The notes below the pieces were generated by a model that made no database searches, was not told the DNA's origin, and worked only from the letters and a program-made list of their open reading frames with translations. Below are positions 63,981-64,000 of a DNA stretch of 64,000 nt, piece by piece. The position numbers were made by a program, and so were the translations under genes. The first letter of the stretch is position 1. Every line of letters starts with the position of its first letter. Source of the stretch: Actinomadura coerulea (GTDB taxonomy: Bacteria; Actinomycetota; Actinomycetes; Streptosporangiales; Streptosporangiaceae); contig NZ_JACHMQ010000001.1 of NCBI RefSeq assembly GCF_014208105.1, forward strand, positions 1,364,001-1,428,000. The letters are read 5' to 3'.

Positions 63981-64000
63981 CCGGCCGCGCGGATTGATAG

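Overview
The window is very GC-rich (third codon positions almost all G or C), with GTG starts, 4-base ATGA/GTGA gene overlaps, several probable leaderless genes, and the phosphatidylinositol mannoside block pgsA-patA-pimA set beside thrS, a HIT hydrolase, pdxS/pdxT and yebC. That block order is the one known from mycobacteria and other actinomycetes. The source is therefore a chromosomal segment of a filamentous-type actinomycete; a Thermomonosporaceae/Streptosporangiales relative such as Actinomadura is my inference, not something the sequence proves. I saw no rRNA, tRNA, CRISPR array, insertion sequence or phage gene.

Layout. 1-9 kb: the end of an aromatic-ring monooxygenase, small conserved actinobacterial genes, a CYP157-like cytochrome P450 with an altered EXXR motif, a PPOX flavoprotein, an MBL hydrolase, a coiled-coil protein, and a PadR regulator next to a DrrAB-type exporter. 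9-16 kb: an M20 peptidase divergent from a complete Opp/Dpp-type ABC importer (lipoprotein, two permeases, two ATPases). 16-20 kb: a spermidine-synthase-like methyltransferase, an SDR and a PAS/GAF/SpoIIE/HATPase phosphatase. 20-28 kb: a VldE-like secreted protein, then an FtsX-type ABC transporter divergent from a NarL-type two-component pair plus a Nudix gene, with a perfect palindrome midway between the two predicted promoters.

28-36.4 kb is a catabolic kynurenine island: arylformamidase, a LysR regulator, and a tightly coupled seven-gene operon (2-aminomuconate semialdehyde dehydrogenase, oxopentenoate hydratase, oxalocrotonate decarboxylase, RidA-type deaminase, 3-hydroxyanthranilate dioxygenase, ACMS decarboxylase, kynureninase). 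Together they would take formylkynurenine/3-hydroxykynurenine through 2-aminomuconate to 4-hydroxy-2-oxovalerate. Tryptophan dioxygenase, kynurenine monooxygenase and the final aldolase/acetaldehyde dehydrogenase are not in the window. Related 22-bp dyads lie in front of all three transcription units and suggest one LysR regulon.

36.4-47 kb: a cold-shock gene; the 5'-truncated remains of an MFS gene and a ROK regulator meeting nose to nose (probable deletion scar); a TetR-controlled acyl-CoA dehydrogenase/SDR/quinone reductase divergon with a clear operator; a two-component system; cysteine dioxygenase preceded by a cysteine-containing leader peptide; a methyltransferase and a sugar porter. 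47-64 kb is mostly core metabolism: thrS behind a leaderless peptide with three consecutive Thr codons and a strong hairpin (probable attenuator), an Asp23 protein, HIT hydrolase, polysaccharide deacetylase, EF-G2, PIM biosynthesis, a DUF3048 lipoprotein, PLP synthase pdxS/pdxT, YebC and an Eis-like acetyltransferase.
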